NCBI RefSeq assembly: GCF_052857255.1
Contig: NC_135497.1
Span: forward strand, 548,929,531-548,993,530
Direction of reading: 5' to 3'
DNA length: 64,000 bases
Source of the DNA: Amblyomma americanum
Taxonomy: Eukaryota; Arthropoda; Arachnida; Ixodida; Ixodidae
Positions 1-9,987 of this stretch are shown piece after piece. The notes under the pieces were generated by a model. That model saw only the letters and a list, made by a program, of their open reading frames with translations. It was not told where the DNA came from and made no database searches. The translations under genes were made by a program, and so were the position numbers. Position 1 is the stretch's first letter; the number at the start of each line of letters is the position of its first letter.

Positions 1-490
1 GGACGATGCTTCTTCTCATCGATGGCAGGTGATGTTTATCGCTTTAGTGTGTCATTTACCGTCCAGACGTGCTTTTAATCTAACCCAATAGCACAGCCAC
101 GTTTCACCTACACAGCAAGAGAGAAACGACTGACGAGAAAGACGAATGCAGCAGCGCATGTGACAAGCGCAGTTTGAAGTGAACTGTGCCAAGCATCGCA
201 CGAATAACAGCCCATTCAGGCATAATTTGCCACAGCACGAAACAGTACTTAATACGCTTCGTCGAAAAAGCAGTACCATATATCGTGGACGCGCTAATGT
301 GAACCAGCAGAACACCGGCGGCACATCACCAGATTATGGCCTCGCCTTCGCTCTGGTACGGTCTAAACATAATTCGGTAAAACGGTGCACTGCAAAGTCA
401 GCTGCTTAATGAAGGTTTCCACCCATTCTTTCTTAACTTTATCCCTCATTTATGGTATAACTTTGGCTTAGAGCGCGACGCTAGCGCAAC

Positions 491-569
491 GGGACGACAC
501 AGAGCTGAGCAGACGACGTTCCGTACGTACTGTGTGTAGCGACGTTCTGTCGTCTGCTAGTGTCGTCCC
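491..569. repeat. Imperfect inverted repeat (fold-back)
   Basis: The left arm at 491-517 contains GGGACGACAC followed after 8 bases by GCAGACGAC. The right arm at 549-569 carries the reverse complements of both blocks, separated by only two bases. The sequence can therefore fold into a broken hairpin with a ~31-base loop. It resembles the fold-backs at 24816-24891 and 57792-57929 in architecture, not in sequence. No flanking target duplication is obvious. Confidence 0.6.
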
Positions 570-819
570 ATAGCGATGCAATGGACTCTTATTTTTGAAA
601 CGCATTTCCCGAGGACTTTGCTGCTCTCCTCATGCATTTGGCAGTGCAATAGGTAGGCATTGTCATGAAATGAAAAAAGACGAGAATGTCGAAAAGACAA
701 AATGCTAAGTGGAAAACGAGAACTGAAACAGAAAAATCATGCTGAGGTCAGATTTCGTGCACTGCCAAAGGCTGACTTTCGGGACATGCCGCACAACTTC
801 CGGTGGCTTTCCTTTCGGG

Positions 820-857
820 CATAGAGTTTCTTACTATTAATATTAAGAAACTCTATG
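820..857. mobile_element. 38-bp palindromic MITE-like insertion with 8-bp target duplication
   Basis: A perfect 15-bp inverted repeat (CATAGAGTTTCTTA plus one base, and its complement) surrounds a short AT-rich centre. The element is flanked by identical 8-bp direct repeats, CTTTCGGG, at 812-819 and 858-865. An 8-bp target duplication is typical of hAT-superfamily insertion; assignment to hAT is inference because no transposase is present. A diverged copy lies at 2881-2925. The element is far smaller than ordinary MITEs and consists almost only of its termini. Confidence 0.65.
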
Positions 858-2880
858 CTTTCGGGCACCCGGTGCGGCATCCAGTCCCCTAGTGGAGATG
901 AGTGGTGGCAGCCGAAATATAGCTAAACCGAAACCGAAAAAATTATTAGCAGCAAAAAGTATGCAGAAGCTATGTTTTTTGTGAATTAGTAACATGTTTC
1001 AAATGAAATAATTTTCACAAGGGTATATCTTCATACTAGCTTTTTTGCCGTCATGACCTCTTCAGATACCGCCACTGATGCCAGGCGCGGCATTTTTTTG
1101 TTTGTTTTTCGCCTCAAGCCATGCACCGCGTGGGAGGGCAGCAAGGCAGGCAAGTAAGTAAAATCACGTTAAGGCAAATGCGGGGCTCATCACAAATGCA
1201 CAGTTTTCTTTTTGTAAGCAAAAAAATTCAGAGAAAGAATAACAGAAATAGCACCGAACAATAAACTCGCTCCAGTTGCATGCATTCAGAAATTTTTCTG
1301 GACGCAGCAAAACAAGCGAAAAACTACAATAATGATTCTAGTTTTTCACTTGTTTAAAACTTAAATTTCAAGAAAAATGTATATATTGTTCCGTAGATAG
1401 AAGAAAAAGGCTATAGAAGGATCTTAGCCGATTTGGAAATGGAAGTCAACCGTGATTGCATCATTTCCGGCCACCAGGGCAGTTGGTTGGCGGCAATAAA
1501 CGTTTTAGTTCAGTGCTCTGTGTTGATTATCTTCTTCTCTGTCCCGTTTGTCGTACTGTATATTGTTATGGGTCACTAGGCAGAGGAATTGTTCTGCTCA
1601 TGTTGAAGTGTTGAAGCTTAACCGGCTCAAAAATTTTCTTAACCGGGTTAAAACCGTTTCAAAAGCCTCCATTTCTGGCCAGGCGAAACTTCACGTGGAG
1701 GACCGCTAATAACACTCTCTCGTTAGACAATCTATTTCTAACAATATTTATTATAGTGAAGAGACGTGGCTGAACACTCGTTCCACGGAAGCGTTTTATA
1801 CGGGTAGCGATAAACAGCGCCAGTGCTCACATAAGTGGAAACGTCAGCTTACTGGCAACATTTTTTTCCAGTTCTCACGTTTACCCAGAATTCATTTATA
1901 ACTCGGGTTTCCTTTGCCAGATCGTCGGCTTTCGTTCGGAGCAGGCGATACGCGGATTCTAGAGCAGAAATGGATTAATTTGGTCGCTATAAAAGCATGT
2001 ACCATTGGCGTGTATCTTTTGTAATGAGCTATAAATAAGCACGAAATGGAAGAAGAACGGATTTCAGGTTTTTCGGTTCGAGAATCTGCAGGTCGCTCAG
2101 CATGCAAGCTACAGATATGCAGGAATTAAGCCACTGCAGTGCACTTTCGCTAGCAATAATAAACTTGCGGCTCCTTTTAAACAGACAACCTCAAGAGATT
2201 TGGTCACGGAAGACATCTTGAGGCACTCAGAAAAAGGACTCTCATGCCTCATATTCTGGCATGTAACATGTTCTGCTCTCATTACGCGTTGCAATATATG
2301 GCTCCGCGTAGCCAGGCATTCTAATTAACTCTTGCAATACGTTTCCACAAAATAAATTACCTCATATATAGGCTATAGCCTGAAAGATTGTGGCTTAGCT
2401 CGGACTGAAAGGGCATGTTCAAGCTCGAATTCATCAAAGCCTGGGCTTCGAAATTTGAAGAGAAGTAAATTTTGCTGATATGGACATTTCGCCTAATGCT
2501 CTTGAATCAGCAGTCCCTACTTTTCATTGCTTCGAAGTGGGTTCGAGCGCCGTTCATTGATTTATGATTGATCATAAGGCATGGCGCAATGCTGAGCTAC
2601 CTTGTCGCACAGCTTATTCGGCCGGACATCGCCTTGGTCGCGCACGTTTCCCGCTACTTTTGCTGCGTTGTCTGAGGAATATATGTTAACCAAGTGCAAT
2701 TTTCGAGAACAAAGTAGCTAGTGTGGGTGGGTAACAAATCGAACGCCTCGATTACAGGCTAACTGAATGAGATTACACTTTACAGACACAGATCGTGCAT
2801 TCTAGCTGTGCCTTAACTCATTTTTATCTCAATGCTGTTCTGCTGCCTATACATGACACATGTCCTGTCTCTCCCGGGGT

Positions 2881-2925
2881 CATAGAGCTTCTTTCTATTA
2901 GGTAGTAATAATAAGAAACTATATG
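2881..2925. mobile_element. Second, diverged copy of the palindromic element
   Basis: This 45-bp sequence begins CATAGAGCTTCTTT and ends AAGAAACTATATG, matching the termini of the 38-bp element at 820-857 with a few substitutions and a longer centre. Flanking bases on both sides contain a CGGGG block but do not form an exact 8-bp duplication, so the insertion signature is degraded or the copy is older. Confidence 0.5.
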
Positions 2926-3414
2926 GTCGGGGCCCACAGATATTTCACTTGAAGGTTGCTGTCCGCTAACAGCGCTAACAATTGAAAAAATTGCTCTTCC
3001 GCAGTTGTACCTAAGGCGGAGAATGGCTGGAACAAAATCACAAAATATTCTTTAGAGGGCAGATTGAAATCACTATTTCTATTTTTGTTTTATATGCCGG
3101 CAAGAGAAAAACAGCTACCCGAAAATAGGCAAACAGCCAAAAGGAAAATATGCAACGCAGACCAGATCGTCATAAAATTACATTTTTTCTAACAGCCCAA
3201 CGAAACAAAACCATTGCTTGTGTCACTGATTTCAATAGCTTCAGTAGATAGCTTTTGTTGCGGAGCGATGGGTACAGTGACCACTAACCGAGGTACAGCC
3301 AATCGGGCCGATCAGGTGCGTCACAGTGTCTCACAGTAGTGCAGATAGATAGATAGATAGATAAAGAGGAGGAGGGAAAGGCAGGGATGTTAACCAGAAA
3401 GGGGTTCCGGTTGG

Positions 3415-3747
3415 CTACCCTGCACTGGGGCGAGAGATTAGGGGACTAAAAGGAGGAAGAGAGAAGTGAAAAAGGCATAACACACACACGCACAACGCTG
3501 TCGCAATGTCACTCAATCCAGTCGCTCTCAAGTAGGCAAAAAGTGCCTTGTATGCCTTGAGGGCAGTCGACTGCTGTTGCCACGGACCGAGGATCTTTTG
3601 CTCTGTTAATGTGCGAAGATCGAGGCGGTCCAGGACAAAACACAATGCATGTCTTGCACTCGCAAATGCAGGGCACTCACAGAGAAGATGAGCGGTGGTC
3701 TCCTCATAACAACAGCTCTCACAGGCAGGGCTGTCGGCCATCCCCAT
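3415..3747 (-). pseudogene. C-terminal Cys/His segment of the I-group LINE
   Basis: The frame begins with a zinc-knuckle-like cluster (CESCCYEETTAHLLCEC), i.e. C-x2-C-x7-H-x3-C, which usually closes the polyprotein of I- and R1-type LINEs and is thought to help target or RNA binding. It continues for about 90 residues to a stop at 3415, 50-70 bases before the TATC tail. It is one frame away from the RNase H remnant, showing at least one further frameshift. Confidence 0.7.
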
Positions 3748-3783
3748 CCGGAAAGCATAGTAATTGGTAAATGCAACACCGAT

Positions 3784-4657
3784 CTATAAACGGCATAACA
3801 GTGTTGCGTAGCGACGTTCTAAGCTACGTGGAAGACGAATGCACAGTTCAGGGTCCAGTGCCTTGAGGCGGAGGTTGCAAAACTCTCCCGTGTTCCACGC
3901 TGAAAGTGTGAGCTCCAGCGCCAAAGGGCGAAGCCCACGCGCAGCGTCAGATCTCGGTATTGGGATCCTCACTAGAAGTCCGTCCTTGTGAGCAGAACGC
4001 GCAGCCGCATCGGCCTGGTGATTACCGTTAATACCACAGTGTCGTTCCTGGCAGCCTTTGAAAAATGATGTCATGACCTTTGGAAACGGTGCCATGGTAC
4101 AGTAGACGGATCTCAGCAACAAGTTGCTCCTGCGACCCGCGGCGTAGCGCAGCTTGCAGGGCTTGAAGGGCTGCTTTAGAGTCGGCGAAAACCGTCCAGT
4201 CATGTGGAGGTTCTTGACTGATGATCTCTACCGCAGCCCGTAACGCTGCGAGTTCCGCACCAGTTGAAGATGTTGGATGGGTCGTCTTCACTTTCATGAA
4301 GATGGATCTGGCCGGTATCACCACCGACCCCGCAGAACTGGTCGAGTGAACTGATCCATCTGTGTAAATATGTATGCGATGACTGTGGCAAGAATGCAGG
4401 TGATTCAATGTCAGTTGTTTGAGAGCGGGCAATGATACACCAGCTTTCTTTGTAATCCCAGGAATATAGAGGTGAACCCAAGGTTCATGAAGACTCCATA
4501 AGGGTGATCTCGATCTTGACGCAGGGTTGAACTGCGATGGAAGATATGCGCGATGGGCTTCAATGACTTTGGCGAATGCAGTACGTGGTCTAATTATTGG
4601 GAGTGTGGCGAGGTGATGACAGGGAACCCATGTGAGGTGCCGAATATGTGTTCTCAT
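3784..4657 (-). pseudogene. I-group LINE ribonuclease H domain (frameshifted)
   Basis: The minus strand encodes RNase H motifs in two frames. The first frame (4657-4028) has IYTDGS, then GAELAALRAAV, then FADSKAAL, giving the first three acidic catalytic residues. A frameshift near 4070-4030 moves the last block, HCGINGNHQADAAA, with the fourth acidic residue, into the frame 4203-3784. RNase H degrades the RNA strand after first-strand synthesis. The domain directly follows the RT thumb, as in I-clade LINEs. It is broken but the catalytic residues themselves are still readable. Confidence 0.82.
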
Positions 4658-4729
4658 GGTGTAAACAGCAATGTATGTAGAAACAGGATGTTGTCGGGCA
4701 ACAAGAACAGTTGCTGCTGTTGATGCACA

Positions 4730-6040
4730 TTAGGCAGTCCAAGACATACGGAGAGCTTGCGCTTGCACACTTTGAAGAGTCTTGATATTTGTTTTTCCAA
4801 TGGAACTGAATATCGGAAGACTGTACCGCATGTAGCCCAGAAATAGGGAACGGTACAGTTCTAGCATCGAGCGCACTGATGCGCCCCAGGACTTTCCCCC
4901 GAGGAAGGAGAGGACATGGACAATCGAAATTAGTCTCTTTCTCATGTCGTAGATATGTGGACTCCACGAGAGGTTCCTGTCGATGACAACACCAAGGAAT
5001 CTGTGTCTTCTCTCATAGGGAATGGCTTCGCCATTGATGCGAACGGTGTAACGTGACATTATTTTGCGTGTGAACGCCACAAGTGAACACTTTTCGGTCG
5101 AAATGTTCAGGCCCTGCAAGCGAATATAAGATGTCAATATCGATGCCGCTTTTTGAGGTCTTGCACGAACTTGAGGACGGGTCACCCCTGATGCCCAAAT
5201 ACAGACGTCGTCCGCTTATACCGCGATCAGAGCAGATTGTGGCAATACGTCGACAAGGCCGATAAGAGCAAGGTTGAAGAGAACTGGGCTCAGCACTCCA
5301 CCCTGAAGGACTCCGCGCGAATTTCGGTGTAAGGACGTTGGTCCGTCCGCAGTCAGGACAAAAAACGACCTCTCTGATAAATAGCTGCGTATCCAGCTGA
5401 TCGTGCGGCCTCCGATCTCAGCAGCTTCCATTGCGTTCAAAATGGCCTGATGCGTTACGTTGTCGTACGGGCCCTTGATATCCAAAAACAATGCCACGGT
5501 CAATCTGTTCAAACTTTTGCTGTGGTGCACCGACGTTACAATGTCAACCACGTTGTCGATAGAAGAGCGGCCCCGTCGGAACCCAGACATAAAGATTGGA
5601 TAAATCTGATATCGCTCCAAGTACCATTCCGCGCGTGTGAGCAGCATTCTTTCCATGACTTTGCCGACGCAGCTGGCGAGTGCAATTGGACGGTATGATG
5701 AAAGGTCGAGCGGTGATTTTCCCGGCTTAAGAAGTGGAACCAGATGACTGGTCTTCCAATCATGAGGAACTATGCCAGCAGTCCATGACTTGTTATAAGT
5801 CTCCAAAAGAGCCCGTCGAGCTTCTTGGCCAAGGTTTGCAAGTGCGGAGTACGTCACACCATCTGGCCCTGGTGATGATGACCTTCTACAACAAGCCAGC
5901 GCAGCATCAAGTTCTTCCATGGAGAACAGTGCATCCATCCGAGAATCCCGTGAGGGTGGAAGATTGTTGCACTGCAGCGTTGCGCCTGGATTCGGAGGGC
6001 CTGTTATTCTTGTGCAGAAATCTTCAGCTACCTCAACCAC
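4730..6040 (-). pseudogene. I-group LINE reverse transcriptase (stop in catalytic motif)
   Basis: This is the RT domain. Visible motifs in order are SSSPGPDGVTYS (RT1), SSYRPIALASCVGKVMERM, FMSGFRRGRSSIDN, FLDIKGPYDNV (catalytic block A, with P where A is usual), GVLQGGVLSPVLFNLAL (block B) and ADDVCIWASG (block C). The residue before ADD, normally tyrosine or phenylalanine, is a TAA stop at 5214-5216, so the frame is cut exactly in the active-site motif. The same frame continues afterwards through the thumb (GLNISTEKC, RFLGVVIDRNLSW) to 4730. This places it as a dead copy of a catalytic polyprotein that would copy element RNA at a nicked target. Confidence 0.85.
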
Positions 6041-6155
6041 ACTGCGCCTTTAGTGGAGCGCTACGGGTTCGAACGGGTAGCGCTGTTGAGGGTGCTTGAG
6101 AAGACCCTGAATTACACTCCAAACGCGTGACAAAGGCTTCCGGGGATCAAGTGTT

Positions 6156-7210
6156 TGGCAAAAATGAAAAAAACCAGTGCAAACCAGTAGTGCAAGAATG
6201 AAAAAAACCAATGATGTACGAAACTGCGACATGCCAAAACGAAGCGTGGCTTTCTGTGTGTCCTGCTTTCCACTGCTCTCTGCATCATGTTATATGCGAG
6301 TGTTTTTTGTGGGCGCCACAAGTTAAGCTTGTGCATTGTGGCCCTGTGTAGTTTTTGACAAATGTGGTAATTACAGCGCGAAAATATTTCGAGATAAGAT
6401 TGAAACTGTGCTTGAAATTGATGCCTGTTCATTATCGAGGTGGAATATTTCTAAAATTTCCGCTCATTGGTCATTGGCCTTCGCTAAGAGATTGCTGCTT
6501 TCACCTGCCAATTTATGTTCATTAAACGAATTTCGCATGTAATTGCGCAATAAAAATCTTTTCTTTAAAAATAATCTGTACTTATTCTGTTTTTAATTTA
6601 ATTTCTGCATGCCCATTCCTTATGTAACACCCCCTATTGAGGGTCCTCAAGGTATTGAAGATAAGTGAAGCGGTTTTTGAGTAGAGACAGGAAGGCTGGA
6701 AAATCTGTTAAGTAATTGTTGTGACAACATTTGGTTTGTGACCTGGATGCTTACGGATGTTGCGTCGATTGTTATGTTAAAAAATGCGGCAGCCATGGGG
6801 CTGTCACACACTGCTTGTTTTTCCAACTTTGCTAGCATGCTGCACAGGCGTTCATTTGGGCTGAACGCCGCCCGTCCCTTCAATTTTGCAGGCGAATGGG
6901 AGGTATTCCGCTGCGTTCGGGGTTTAGAACAGTTGTTTGGCACTGCCTCCTGGAAAATGGAAGCTAAAGGTGGTCGCAAATGGTTTTTACACCACTAAAA
7001 TAGGATAATCTAACTACCCAACTGCTTCCCGATTGCAGTGTATCGAATTTTCTGTTCACTTTCGTTAACTTGAACTTCATTTATTCCAGTGTGCATTGGC
7101 ATCACTGTAGTACATTTCGAATAAGAAACTTCTACTGTAAAGCAAAATTCAGCTTTCATTGTCCATATTTAGCTTGCACGTTATATGTGATATTGCTGGT
7201 GGTTCCTCAT
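6156..7210 (+). other. Unassigned segment; weak LINE 3' tail and hAT-like traces
   Basis: No intact gene is visible. Around 6625-6665 (plus) a short sequence with a CCCCCT...GAGGG stem followed by AAGGTATTGAAGATAA resembles the 3' end of CR1/L2-like LINEs. From about 6755 the plus frame reads a weakly hAT/ZBED-like phrase (KNAAAMGLSHTACF, compare the conserved D-N-A-S-N...C-x-A-H block), but the aspartate and histidine positions are not conserved. I regard both as tentative relics. The segment 6336-6590 is AT-rich with AATAAA and shows nothing else. Confidence 0.25.
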
Positions 7211-7212
7211 TA

Positions 7213-7239
7213 CAGTCCCAGACTGTTTTTTCGGACTCC
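7213..7239 (+). repeat. Left terminal inverted repeat of the Tigger element
   Basis: It starts CAGTCCCAGACTG immediately after TA at 7211-7212. Compared with the reverse complement of 14200-14226 it shares CAGT, ACTGTTT and TTCGGAC in the same spacing, about 19 of 27 positions. This is the expected transposase-cleavage end. Confidence 0.85.
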
Positions 7240-7838
7240 AAAAAATTTGGACATGCTTGATTATTCGGACTGCTTCGAAGTGCGGCCACTCTCCCCTTAG
7301 ACCGTTATGTATAACAACTACTGCCAAAATTTCGGACACTGTGCGACCTCTCGTTTGATATTTCGGACACTCCTTGAGCCAAATCAGTTGACAGCATTCA
7401 CCCTTACTGAATCTGGTCGATGCATGGTTCAACTCGCTGAATGGCATTTTTGTTTTCAACTGTGCCTCCTTGCTGCCCTACGAGGTGGTGCTACTGCAAA
7501 TGCCCACTCATCATCATCGTTTCTGTGTGTTCTGGTAGTGGCTACAATAGTTCCGGTCTCAGCGTAGTCGCCTAAGCACCAAAGCCAAGCCATGTCTAGG
7601 TAATCCAGCAGCCTATTCGTTTCTTTCTTCGTGTACGACGCTGGGACTAGGCCACATTTTTAGTTTGTGTGACCAGTTTCCATGGCTGCTTGCCTTGTGT
7701 GCTGTGTTGAGGTTGTGGTGAACCAACTCGGCACACGGAAACATTGCGTCAGGTGGATAATGGCGTCGACAGTGCCTGCACAGTCTGCGCTGGGGAATGC
7801 TGGCAAGTGGCAAGCTTGTTGAATATACCACAGTGACA

Positions 7839-8260
7839 ATGGCGAAAAAGATCGCCGTCGTTCAGCAAGTGCGGAGCATCCGGTCTTAGAGCACAGTTGC
7901 CCGGCAATTTAGTGTTTCGAAGCAGACGGTCTTGGATTACAGGCAAAACAAGACGATGATTCTTGGCAAAGCATCCAAGTCTTCTTCCAGCTTGGAAAGA
8001 AAAACATTTACAGACGGCAGCCACCCAAAGCTCGAATAAGTCTTCCGCATGTGGTTGTGTGCTACAGTCGCGAAGCAGATTCCTGTTCTCGAGACCTTTT
8101 GAAGCAGAAGGTGGAGATGCTCGCTCTCCGGATGTCATGAGGGATTTGTGCTCAGTGATGGGTGGCTTCGCAATTTCAAGAAGAGATTTCACCTCGCTTT
8201 CAACAGGATGTGTGGCGAGAGTGGGGCCGTTGACCGGACCCTTGTTGCTGCCGTCGCTGA
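7839..8260 (+). pseudogene. Tigger transposase, N-terminal DNA-binding part
   Basis: From the ATG at 7839 the frame reads a psq/CENP-B-type helix-turn-helix (VARQFSVSKQTVLDY, then KTMILGKASKSSSS), the part that binds the transposon ends. An in-frame TAG lies about 15 codons in. Farther on, after a frameshift, SDGWLRNFKKRFHLAF and RMCGESGAVD (8152-8228) correspond to the second HTH (DDE-linked CENPB-type) block. The sequence stops being Tigger-like at about 8260, exactly where the LINE array begins, and the catalytic part resumes at about 13090. It is a broken gene. Confidence 0.8.
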
Positions 8261-8261
8261 T

Positions 8262-8914
8262 TTGGCAGCGACGGCAGCATCCAGCGAACATCTCTTGATC
8301 TGCTATTTCAACTGTGCAGATACGACTGGCATTTCCCGGATTGTCAAGCGCTGCCCGGTGAAGGATCCATCGGACATTGCGGATTTGCCTGGCTTTTTCT
8401 ACCGCTCGAACTGCACAGTTCTCCCGAGAGCTGTGTGACGCCCAGGCCCCTGCCGCGTACACCGTCACCGCCGTGGTCACCGGAGCAATCACCGCCGCAC
8501 GCCCCTACTGCGCTTGCGCGCCTGACGGATAAATCAAGAGCACACGGGGAGGCAGTCATTTGGCAGCGACGGCAGCATCCAGCGAACATCTCTTGATCTG
8601 CTATTTCAACTGTGCAGATACGACTGGCATTTCCCGGATTGTCAAGCGCTGCCCGGTGAAGGATCCATCGGACATTGCGGATTTGCCTGGCTTTTTCTAC
8701 CGCTCGAACTGCACAGTTCTCCCGAGAGCTGTGTGACGCCCAGGCCCCTGCCGCGTACACCGTCACCGCCGTGGTCACCGGAGCAATCACCGCCGCACGC
8801 CCCTACTGCGCTTGCGCGCCTGACGGATAAATCAAGAGCACACGGGGAGGCAGTCATTTGGCAGCGACGGCAGCATCCAGCGAACATCTCTTGATCTGCT
8901 ATTTCAACTGTGCA
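8262..8914 (+). repeat. 5' tandem units (298 bp) of LINE C
   Basis: Copies start at 8262, 8560 and 8858, each with TTGGCAGCGACGGCAGCATC. Two units are complete and almost identical; the third is only the first 57 nt, ending CTGTGCAG at 8914. In the complete units CAG is followed by ATACGACTGG; in the last it is followed by GTTAGTTTG and the ORF1 leader. 298 is not a multiple of three and the 57-nt leader has no ATG, so the array is probably non-coding promoter/5' UTR, similar in logic to promoter monomers of some L1 families. Confidence 0.9.
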
Positions 8915-9035
8915 GGTTAGTTTGTTCCCCTATTTAATGTACGCGTAGTGGTGCTTGTGCTGCTGTCGCTGCCAAAGACTTGTATATTTTGCAGTATTGC
9001 CGGGCCTATTGTGGTTTTCTGCTGTAGTGGAAACA

Positions 9036-9947
9036 ATGTCCCATGTCTGCTTCACTTGTGATGAAGCATTCCATGAAAATGAGGGGCGTGTAGCTTGTTC
9101 TGAGTGTGTGCACGAATACCATTTTGGAAAATGCGCGGGAATAGCTGAAAAGTCATTCAAGGGAAAATTCGAAGCTGCAAAGAAGACATGGCGATGCCAA
9201 AATTGCCGGAGCTCGGTACAAGGTGGTAGCAACACTGATGAAAACAAGACTGACATGGATATAAAAGCTATCCTTGGATCTATTAATCTAAAGCTAGAAT
9301 GCCTACCTTCCCTCGCCGCTCGAGTAGAAACTATGGAGGAGTCTGTTACGCACATGTCTGCCATTTTTGAGGAACTGAAAAAAACTATTTTCGTGCAGGA
9401 AAATGAAATTAAGGTACTTAGGAAGCAGGTACAGGAACTGGAGATGAAGGAGGATGAGAACCAATCTGCTCAGGCTCAGCTTCGGCGGGAAGTGAACGAA
9501 CTTGAATTCCGAAATAGGCAGCTTAATTTAGAAATCCATGGGGTGCCTCTCGTGCAAGGTGAAAACTTGCATAATGTGCTAAACGGAGTTGCAGACCAGC
9601 TGGAAACGCCACATTTGGTCGAGCATGACATTGCCTCGGTACACAGGCTACCCGCACAGAAAGACAAAATTCCCGGAATAATCGTCCGTTTCACAAGGCA
9701 GTCGACAAGGGAATCTTGGTTAAGTAAAAAGAGCAAGCTAAATGATAGCCATCCACGCATCTTCATCCAGGAAAACTTGACCCGTCACAACAGAGACCTG
9801 CTGCAAGCTACAAAGAACTGGGCCAAAGAAGCTGGTTTTAAATACGTGTGGCATACGCATGGAAAGGTTCTTTTGAGAATGTCTGATGGTGCAAACGCAA
9901 TTCACATTAGAAGCCGTGATGACCTCGACCGCCTTCTGCCCAAATGA
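9036..9947 (+). CDS. LINE C ORF1 protein: PHD-like finger, coiled coil, RNA-binding C-terminus
   Basis: ORF1 of a CR1-like LINE, expected to coat element RNA in a ribonucleoprotein particle. I choose the ATG at 9036 because the Cys-rich finger begins directly behind it (residues 3-60: CFTC...CSECVHEYHFGKC...WRCQNC), a PHD/zinc-ribbon-like C4HC3 arrangement. Residues about 85-170 are rich in E, K and L heptads (MEESVTHMSAIFEELKK, VRELEFRNRQL-type) and should form a coiled coil. Residues about 170-290 match the L1-ORF1p RRM/C-terminal type (IHGVPLVQGENL, IASVHRLPAQ, VRFTRQSTRESWL, IFIQENLTRHNRDL). The same frame is open upstream to 8955. No stop or frameshift is seen. ORF2 follows 40 bases later. 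Confidence 0.85.
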   Translation: MSHVCFTCDEAFHENEGRVACSECVHEYHFGKCAGIAEKSFKGKFEAAKKTWRCQNCRSSVQGGSNTDENKTDMDIKAILGSINLKLECLPSLAARVETMEESVTHMSAIFEELKKTIFVQENEIKVLRKQVQELEMKEDENQSAQAQLRREVNELEFRNRQLNLEIHGVPLVQGENLHNVLNGVADQLETPHLVEHDIASVHRLPAQKDKIPGIIVRFTRQSTRESWLSKKSKLNDSHPRIFIQENLTRHNRDLLQATKNWAKEAGFKYVWHTHGKVLLRMSDGANAIHIRSRDDLDRLLPK

Positions 9948-9987
9948 TGCGCCCAGCCAGTATCATTCTTGAACAGAGAAGCTAGAG

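Larger units (their letters stand above)
1..3342. other. Intergenic stretch without recognisable genes
   Basis: I see no coding region with family motifs, no RNA gene and no large mobile element here. Short reading frames occur on both strands but have no recognisable domains and are no longer than expected by chance. The only structured sequences are an imperfect inverted repeat at 491-569 and two very short palindromic elements at 820-857 and 2881-2925, listed separately. Base composition is AT-rich. Confidence 0.5.
3343..6155 (-). mobile_element. 5'-truncated I-group LINE with RNase H, tail (TATC)n
   Basis: Read on the minus strand, this is the 3' part of a non-LTR retrotransposon. In order it shows the endonuclease-RT linker (KPLSRVW near 6110), reverse transcriptase (about 6040-4730), ribonuclease H (about 4380-3960) and a C-terminal Cys/His segment (about 3740-3660). 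It ends in a short (TATC)n tail at 3363-3343. The RT-RNase H-Cys/His order is characteristic of I-superfamily LINEs. The endonuclease and ORF1 are absent, which fits ordinary 5' truncation during target-primed reverse transcription. Several frameshifts and stops make it inactive. The exact clade is not determined. Confidence 0.85.

Noticed and set aside
6738..6998. hAT transposase gene
   Set aside because: Only a short phrase resembles the conserved block and the key aspartate and histidine are missing; mentioned as a weak trace only.
8148..8438. Continuous gene across the Tigger/LINE C junction
   Set aside because: The frame runs by chance from Tigger HTH sequence into the LINE 5' array; the array units repeat without the Tigger part.
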